64,000 bases of DNA, taken from Lutraria lutraria (Eukaryota > Mollusca > Bivalvia > Venerida > Mactridae). The notes below the pieces were generated by a model. That model did not search any database. It worked only from the letters and a program-made list of their open reading frames with translations, and was not told the origin of the DNA. A program made the translations under genes and the position numbers. How positions within the stretch are numbered: position 1 is the stretch's first letter; the number at the start of each line of letters is the position of its first letter. Location of the stretch: positions 27,245,843 through 27,309,842 of the forward strand of contig OZ026838.1 in NCBI GenBank assembly GCA_964023205.1, read 5' to 3'. This document shows positions 58,101 through 64,000 of the stretch, in pieces.

Positions 58101-59624
58101 TCAAATATATGTGGTTTTGAATGATCTCTATATACCCCATGAAAAATTTACTTGAATTCAATTGATTGTTGCCTTACTATATTGATGTAATTGCATGATA
58201 ATTGCTTTATTGTATTTTAGTACATTATTGTATCATAGTATGTTTTTCCAATCTTCATCTGCTTACGTTCATCCTAAATTTTTCATGTGCAAGTACATGT
58301 ATATACCAGTATTAACTATTTTACAGTAAAACATGAATTATTATACATGAACATGTTAACAATAATGAAATTATCGTACATGTATAAGGTTAATAAATTC
58401 TGATGACTGAGATAGATAATTGAGATAGACAGCTGTTGTAAGTACTGTGTCATAAAGCATACAGTTGATACAATTGTAACAACATGCAACAATGTGTCAG
58501 CATTGATCCAAATCGCTGTCATCAGAAAACAAATGACTTTTATTTAAAATTCAGACATTTCTGGTACTTGCTTAAAATCAATACTATGACAAGCCTTTAA
58601 TCCATTTATGGCATGACCAATTCATTTTCCGATGCATATAATAATAATGCATTGAGAAAACGATTGTTAACCTGAAGGCAACATGCAGACTTCAAAACAA
58701 TATTTGAAGTGTTACATACATGTGTATACAAATGAAAGATTATTACTGAAGCACTTTCAAAAAGCTAACTTTTGAGTAATAATTTATATAGAACAGATAT
58801 TTTAAGTGAAAATCATAATTACTAACTGACTATACAGTCAAACGGACTCAAACCTGCGAACAAAGGCCACTCTTGGCAAAGACATTGTGTGGCCTTTATT
58901 GACAGGTGGCCTTTATTTGGAGGTCACTTTTTTCTAAGTAATCAATTTTGTTTTTTTTAAAGAATAGCCTTATTCACAGGGTGACCTTTATTTGGGAGTG
59001 TCTGCTAAAACAGGGTTAAATTCATAGCTTACTCGTTAAATGTTGTTCATTGACTACACCCAAATAATGCATATACCGGTACATGATAATAAATTATAAT
59101 GACATGCAGTATAGTCTGAAGGTGCAAAAATGCATGCAGCAAAAAATGTTGGAAGACTAGCCATAACCTTCTTAAGAATTAAGCAATGGTAGAGTAAAGC
59201 TACCAAATTCTAGGAAATGCAGATCCGTAATAAAATATTTTTCGAATCATGAATAATGTCTTCAACAATAAAAACATGATTGAAATGAGTGTAATACAAA
59301 TTAACTTCAACTTAACCAATTACTGTTAATTACTTAATAATTGTAATTTTTTCACCGAGATAGAGATGCAAGTTTTGAAATCATTCTTCACAGCTAAGAA
59401 TTTAGATACAGTTTACTAAATGTTGTGATGTCCAGCACTATTTTCAGACACTGGGTCTGAATTGTCAGATTTACATTATATTGGTCAGCATCATTCAAAA
59501 ACATTATGTGACAAATCTTACCCAAATTATGCATGGGTGATGGATGGGAATGATTTTCAAGAAATTGTTTTTCTTCTTCTGTTTCTTCATCCAACAATTC
59601 TTTCACAATTTGTGTATCAGCCAT
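49161..59624 (-). CDS. TRAPPC12: TRAPPC12 (TTC15), TRAPP III subunit, about 879 aa
   Basis: Thirteen coding exons: 59624-59522, 57702-56563, 56214-55967, 55516-55400, 55122-55012, 54196-54058, 53572-53460, 52956-52884, 51925-51852, 51089-50991, 50508-50417, 49854-49767 and 49403-49161; phases agree throughout. The N-terminal 415 residues are acidic, Ser-rich and probably disordered. They include SLSKYFGKDSATDDPFSSNI, comparable to a motif in the human N-terminus. The conserved part starts at MSDTDRQHDAWLPSEV (448-463), then GDPVKDLVYRYMGE, PDMYYEFYPQIFPGKRGSMV and TPR helices to the end (AVNNMAVCCLYLGQL from 800; ELESSRALHKKQALL near the end). TRAPPC12 belongs to the TRAPP complex acting in ER-Golgi traffic and has a mitotic kinetochore role in vertebrates (family knowledge). 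The protein is longer than human (735 aa as I recall), chiefly in the N-terminal exon. A 5'UTR acceptor lies at 59642. Confidence 0.95.
51608..51835 (+). repeat. tRNA-derived SINE, copy 4
   Basis: A-box region GAGTGGTTCAGGTCGATGA, B-box GGGTTTGAGCCTAGC, AGAAAGTAGGCAGTTGCTTAC body and GGTTCTTCTAAGGAACGATG. Inserted in a TRAPPC12 intron, antisense to the gene. Confidence 0.75.
52022..52099. repeat. 78-bp hairpin element, copy 2
   Basis: The reverse complement of copy 1 at 48425-48502, with two differences in 78 bases. The stem CAGCGCAACACTGTCGTAACT / AGTTACGACACTGTTGCGCTG surrounds a loop of about 18 bases. Lies in the TRAPPC12 intron between 51926 and 52883, 40 bases from a family B copy. Confidence 0.9.
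52139..52321. repeat. foldback MITE family B, copy 4
   Basis: TACAGTCAAACCTTTGAACAA and AACAGGTTTGACAGTA ends, with TGGTCTTTATTGACAGGTGAT and GGTGGCCTTTATTCTG inside. In the same TRAPPC12 intron as the 78-bp hairpin. Confidence 0.8.
52450..52680. repeat. possible interspersed repeat
   Basis: GC-richer than its surroundings, with TGTGGCGGGCAGTTATCCTA, AACCAGATCCCCTGG and TGAGCCTCGCCCGACTGCC. No second copy in the window; reported on composition only. Confidence 0.25.
53765..53992 (-). repeat. probable SINE, second family, copy 2
   Basis: Shares TTGGTGACTT, TGTGGAAGAATAC, GAAGAACCATCGACC, CAAGATTCAAACTCA, AGTGATTTCTAGT, GGAGACTAAAACCACCTGATC and GGAGGC with 27062-27290. Inserted in a TRAPPC12 intron. 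Confidence 0.5.
54745..54958 (-). repeat. tRNA-derived SINE with an intact-looking tRNA head
   Basis: On the minus strand: AGTGGTGTAGGGGTAGAGCG (A-box region), an anticodon-arm-like TCGGACTCCTAACCCGGA, then GCGGGTTCGAATTCTGTC (B-box). A unique body (TTGACCGGAACCTTCACAAT) and an AT-rich end follow. The acceptor stem does not close, so it is not scored as a tRNA gene. Confidence 0.65.
55765..55926. repeat. foldback MITE family B, copy 5
   Basis: ATACAGGCAAACCTGTGTTAG and CACAGGTTTGACTGCA ends; AAATAAAGGCCAT modules and GGGTGGCCTTTGCTCACAGG inside. It lies 41 bases from TRAPPC12 exon 3. Confidence 0.8.
58832..59020. repeat. foldback MITE family B, copy 6
   Basis: ATACAGTCAAACGGACTCAAA and TGCTAAAACAGGGTTAAA ends (right end degraded); GTGTGGCCTTTATTGACAGG inside. 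Lies in TRAPPC12 coding intron 1. Confidence 0.7.
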
Positions 59625-59927
59625 GTTAATAATATTTTGAACTGAAGAAATGACACAACAGATTTATGACAGTTTATCAATAAGAGATCAAAGATAAGGT
59701 CCTTAGATACTTATTCCAAATGCTGAAAGAGGAGTTCCTCAGGTGTTTTTATTAAGAAAAGGGACAGAATTGATGCTTGGTGCTGGTAACAGTGGGGAAA
59801 TACACAATAAGACAGATTTTAGGAATATTCACAATGCAAATAGAGGATGTATTTTTACGGGGGGGGGAGATATATAGCTTATTTTCTGAGGTGAAGATGC
59901 TGACTATCAGTGTCACTTTCTTAGCAA

Positions 59928-60098
59928 ACAAGAGCACCGAAAGAGGTGCCAACGCTCGTCTGTTCACCACCTCAGTACAAAGTTTCATGTTGCTACCTAG
60001 TCTTATAGTTTCTGAGTTATGAGCTACACAGATGCTGACGCAGACACCGCAGTGATCACAATAGCTTGACTTTTCTTCAAAAACAGACAAGCTAAAAA
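59928..60098 (+). repeat. interspersed repeat family D, copy 2
   Basis: AACAAGAGCACCGAAAGAGGT, GCTCGTCTGTTCACCACCTC, AAGTTTCATGTTGCTACCT, TATAGTTTCTGAGTTATGAG, GCAGTGATCACAATAGCTTG and the end AAAACAGACAAGCTAAAAA; matches 5780-5980. Confidence 0.65.
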
Positions 60099-60703
60099 TG
60101 GGGCATTGAATAGATAAAGGATCTCAAGAATAGTCTCCAAGCTTAGCTATTCAACTAGGCTAAAGCCTGGGACTATTGAACTTCTATTTGGCAAGTAAAT
60201 GGTATATTCAGACTAGAAGAAAACGCTTATTTCAAACAATCCAGTTACAGTTTGGGCTAGTGCTTAAAAAAAAGTATATGAAGTTCAAATACTGCAAGAA
60301 TGATCAAGATACACAAAAATAGGAAATTTTGTGAGATGATGGCAATATCATACAATGTCAAACAAATGTGATCACTCATCGGTATACAGAAGATAAAGCA
60401 ACATTATATATTATTAACTGATATTAACAGTCTGCAAAATTAGCACTTGTCCGGTTGTCTGGGACAAGTAATTATTGATTCGGACAAGTAACTTTTGAGG
60501 TTATTATGTATAGAGTATAAAGGAAAACTATTCACTTTTGGTGATTCAGACAAGGAGTTCCAAATCCTAAATTCACAGACTGTATTAATTAATGAGGCAT
60601 ACTTTTGATAAGAACAAATGATCACGATATGACAAACACACCCCCGTTTAACTCAGAACAAGTGTAATTTATCCTTCGGAAAAAATGTTGTGAGCACACA
60701 AAT

Positions 60704-60771
60704 TGCTAGTCCAACTAATTAGACTGTTTGTGACGGTGAGACAATGAGCCGAATTAGTAGGGCTACCATAT
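60704..60771 (-). mobile_element. 68-bp MITE, copy 2 (internally deleted)
   Basis: The reverse complement reads TAGCCCTACTAATTCGGCT, then TGTCTCACCGTCACAAACAG and TCTAATTAGTTGGACTA. Compared with 46662-46787 it lacks about 60 internal bases. Confidence 0.65.
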
Positions 60772-60862
60772 TGCATGTCTGACAACATCAACAAGGTAAG
60801 TTTTTCTAAAAATTTGAAGAATACACGCTTTTGTGTAAAAATATCGAAATGCAGTTACACAG

Positions 60863-61138
60863 CCTATAATCATGTGGTATATTGTTTTGATAATGATTGA
60901 TACCACAGGTCTGGAAAAATGGCGGCACCCACAAGTTTGAAAATAAGTCATATTTTTCGTCGAAAGTTTAAATGTTTCGACTTTTTCATGTAGCCCATGT
61001 TCCAGCAAGCCAACAATTTTCCAAATCCATCAGTACCAAATCTAACATTTAAACTTTCGACAAAAAATACGAACTTGTGGGCGCCGCCATTTTTCCAGAC
61101 CCTGTGGTATCAAAACAATATATCTCGTGATTATAGAC
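60863..61138. repeat. 276-bp foldback structure
   Basis: Left arm 60863-60970 and right arm 61047-61138 are inverted copies: ATATTGTTTTGATA, GATACCACAG, GGTCTGGAAAAATGGCGGC, CCCACAAGTTTG and CGAAAGTTTAAATG occur in both, in opposite orientation. The loop is about 76 bases. It falls in the presumed TRAPPC12 first intron. Confidence 0.8.
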
Positions 61139-62214
61139 CTTGAGTTTGCTAGCTATGGGTTTTCTGAGTACAGTACACACATGTTAGCAGTAAAGAATAA
61201 AAGATCAATATTGCTTATTGTGGACAATTTGATGGAAAAACCATATGACACAGTCACTCAGGGTGGCTTGGAAACTGGAATGAACTTCACTCCTGACGAA
61301 ATAAAACATCCGAAACGTCAATCCTGGTCAATATCTTTACATGACTTTGTGCGTACTCGGAAAACCTATAGCTATAGCCAGGGTCTTTCAATTGAATGGT
61401 CTGGACTCGTGCTCTTCAGGCGCTTATCTCTGTATAAACATCAAGTTGTGCTGTCGATACATATTGGAGAGCTTTTTTCACGTGTGTATAGAGAACACAC
61501 AAATTTTCTATTTCCATTTAGTCAAAAACAAGAAATCGAAAATTTAAAATAAAATCATGAATTAACGGAGTATTGATCTTTCTAAAATGTGTTGCAAGCA
61601 TTTCAGCGATAGATCATTTTTAAAGACGGAATCACTTACTAAAAATAGTAGATTCCATTACAACTGGTCAAACTCAAAATGGCGAATTCGTCAAAAAGGC
61701 TCAAATTCATGTATTATTATTTCTTAGCATCGGAAACAATATGAAAAAGTAACCGCATGATTTAATTCAACAACCTTTAAAAGACATGAGTTAATCCCGA
61801 CTACATCACTCTATAACTTAAAAGGGTTATATTTACTTACGAAAAATACACGCTTTGCGACAACAATCTAGATCTGGGCTTAAAACGAGTTTTCGTCCAT
61901 TATATACTTAGGATTTCAACATAAATAAATGGATTTTATCGTAAGAAATTGGTCAAATTAGAAGGTGATATTTACGATCTAACTTTTCGTGGAGCTCTAC
62001 ACCAATAATGTTTAGTAATTTGTAAATATTAGGGTATCTATTTCAATGCGTTCTTCACCGTTTCACAATGACGGCCATCTTGCGCGCGATCATGTGATCA
62101 CTACCCAACGCTTTAATTTACGGAGTCCAGACCCTTCTATTTGAGTGACCCTGCTATAGCAAACTGCATTTTGATATTTTTATATGAATTCTTCAAAATT
62201 TTGGAAAAACTTAC

Positions 62215-62300
62215 CTTGTTGACATTCTCACGAGGAACGGAAATTCCTCAAAATATTTGAGTTAAACGGTCGTGAACAATAAAATCAAGATTGATAATTG
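62215..62300 (-). promoter_or_regulatory. TRAPPC12: putative noncoding first exon and promoter of TRAPPC12
   Basis: The TRAPPC12 start codon lies 18 bases after an acceptor (TTTCTTCAG, exon from 59641), so a 5'UTR exon is expected upstream. The best donor on the minus strand is AACAAG|GTAAGTTTTTCC, exon edge 62215. The 5' boundary is not determined; 62300 is arbitrary. A similar donor sequence occurs inverted at about 60795. Confidence 0.35.
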
Positions 62301-63144
62301 AGAAACAAAATTAAGAGGCGTGTCGCGAAAACAGGTGACAAATAAAAACTGAATGAAAATCATGCGTCTGTTGTGAGAGAAATTCACACAGATTGATTAT
62401 TAAGTTTTAAAAGTTTAATGATATACCACAAATAATTTAAATTAAGGCAAGTGAGAGCTGATTACCGGAAACAAATATATTTTGACAGTTCCAAGATTAA
62501 CTTTCACGTTTATTCTGCGGTTCCTTAATAATAATATCAAGGACAGCATATGTAAGTCTTTGGTGAGTTTAAGAAAAATCTGATAAAAATGATTTATTAG
62601 TTCTAATACGGATTCAAACATTGGAACCATATATATAATAAAATCTTAAAATGTGACAGAGTTATGGAATATGGAAATGTTCCAGCGAATGCATTTATAA
62701 GCAGGATTTCCTTTGAATACACAACTGATTAAATCGCAATCGGAAATGTTTTCGGACATTGCCGTCACACCGAGGAGTTCCGATTGAACGGGGTTACGCC
62801 ATAATTTGACAGCTGAACAATTTTCGTGTAGAAAAGTCGTCCTAGATATTGGTATAAAAATGGGAGTAATAAGGGGCACAAGTGATTGGCTGGGCTACAA
62901 TATCCCTGATGACATGGAGTAAGACATCTTTCGTTTCAGTCCTTCGGCCTATCATAATTTGAACTAACTTGTTTTTGCTGAAGTCTTGAAGTTGAACACT
63001 AGGTTACCAGGGGTGTAGCTTGCCCTAAAATTATGTGTAGACACCTTTCTAAGTAATTTGGGATATGCTCCCTCCCCTACCCGAAACAAATTTTCACTGT
63101 AGATTGCCTGAAACGCATTCTGGGGCATGCTTTACTTAGCCTTT

Positions 63145-63448
63145 ATGCACCTGTCAATATTTTGCCCGCCCAGGCGGGCGGCGGCTGACCCAAAGGAATT
63201 CGACATTTAAAAAATGTTGATGTCTAAATCCCCACCCTAAAGACAACCATATTCATCTAAATCCCCACCCTCGAGCCTACTTGGTCTATTAAATGCGAGA
63301 TGGATGTAAAACCCGGCCAAAGTCCATTTCCCGGGACACGGAATCATTTAGTTTAACAAATTCCCGCCTGTCAGAAATGGTGTTTTGTCAAAAGTCACGT
63401 GTATGCCCCGCCAACCCTCGGGTGGGCAAACTATTGACAGGTTGCATT
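63145..63448. mobile_element. GC-rich 304-bp MITE
   Basis: Left ATGCACCTGTCAATATTTTGC and right GCAAACTATTGACAGGTTGCAT are inverted ends. Subterminal CCCGCCCAGGCGGGCGG and GCCAACCCTCGGGTGGGC are themselves short hairpins. An internal AAATCCCCACCCT is repeated twice. Confidence 0.7.
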
Positions 63449-63652
63449 AGCGTAAAAATATTGATGAAGTTCATGCAGATTTATTCATTTTGAATGTTCA
63501 GTTATGAATATCAAAATTCAAATGATAATCAAAGTTTAGTACATTTGTAAGTACAAGTGTTGTTCTGATTGTTGCTACCTCAGAGACATCAGGTTAGGTA
63601 AATCCAGGGCGACTAATAATTGATTACAATTTCAAGCTATAGAACACATAGA

Positions 63653-63834
63653 TACAGTCAAACTGTCTTAGTGGCCACCTCTGAACAAGGGTCACCCTGT
63701 CAATAAAGGTAATTCTTTTAAATACATTGTAAATGATTGTTTTACGATCAAAATGTCCTTGGAATAAAAGCCACCTGTCAATTAAGTCAATTTTGTCTTT
63801 CCCAATGGTGACCTTTGTTCACAGGTTTGACTGT
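63653..63834. repeat. foldback MITE family B, copy 7
   Basis: ATACAGTCAAACTGTCTTAGT and TCACAGGTTTGACTGTA ends, with AAAAGCCACCTGTCAATTAAG and TGTCTTTCCCAATGGTGACC inside. Confidence 0.8.
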
Positions 63835-64000
63835 ACTCAATCATTGCTTGATTAGATTAGTGAAACTGGTGTGGAAAGAGTCTTTAAATATCTATGTTCA
63901 TTGTCACCTAGATTGCCGTCACTTGATTGGATTATAAAAACGTGTGATGAGTCTTTATCAACTAATCAATAATTTAATTATATACATTGTAACCAATTAA

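Larger units (their letters stand above)
59625..64000. other. right-hand stretch upstream of the TRAPPC12 start, without a recognised coding gene
   Basis: Holds the presumed TRAPPC12 first intron and promoter and the repeats listed separately. About 61140-62200 and 62300-63140 show no structure I can name. A 141-codon open frame at 61127-61552 resembles nothing I know and begins inside a foldback arm. Confidence 0.5.

Noticed and set aside
61127..61552. A 141-codon open frame on the plus strand
   Set aside because: No recognisable motif or splice context, and its start lies in the arm of a foldback repeat. Not called without expression evidence.

Overview
The window is animal nuclear DNA: AT-rich, with short exons (about 50-150 bp) separated by long introns, canonical GT/AG splice sites, and many short interspersed repeats. 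The orthologues present (SPATA6, EEF1E1, C8orf76, TRAPPC12, a METTL24-like enzyme) and the repeat types point to a mollusc, most likely a bivalve. That assignment is inference; no species-specific marker was seen. There is no operon, phage, CRISPR array or bacterial feature.

Layout, left to right. (1) 342-3124, minus: the first four coding exons of SPATA6, which runs off the left edge. (2) 3.1-8.3 kb: no gene, only interspersed repeats, including one repeat that carries a nested terminal-inverted-repeat element. (3) 8387-14613, minus: ZnfA, a four-exon C2H2 zinc-finger gene (about 1,096 aa, 11-12 fingers). (4) 14.6-20.4 kb: transposon-derived DNA, including a 3.2 kb element with about 80 bp terminal inverted repeats. 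(5) 20486-25265, plus: EEF1E1 (AIMP3/p18), six exons, with a foldback element in intron 1. (6) 26499-30857, minus: a METTL24-like membrane methyltransferase, convergent with EEF1E1. (7) 31820-38570, plus: a C8orf76 homologue in nine exons, head-to-head with gene 6. (8) 42124-44906, minus: ZnfB, a shorter paralogue of ZnfA with three fingers. (9) 49161-59624, minus: TRAPPC12 in 13 coding exons, with a likely 5' noncoding exon near 62.2 kb. (10) 59.6-64 kb: repeats and foldback structures.

The genes do not form a pathway: they cover sperm neck assembly, the tRNA-synthetase scaffold, a presumed Golgi/ER methyltransferase, vesicle tethering and nuclear regulation. Exon joins were worked out by hand from splice consensus, reading phase and family conservation, and every listed join keeps frame.

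I see no clearly novel multi-gene system. The most unusual items are a pair of nearly identical 78-bp hairpins in opposite orientation within TRAPPC12, the ZnfA/ZnfB family that I cannot match to a named family, an interspersed repeat with Helitron-like ends, two foldback MITE families with 7-8 copies each, and an inverted duplication of the presumed TRAPPC12 first splice donor.
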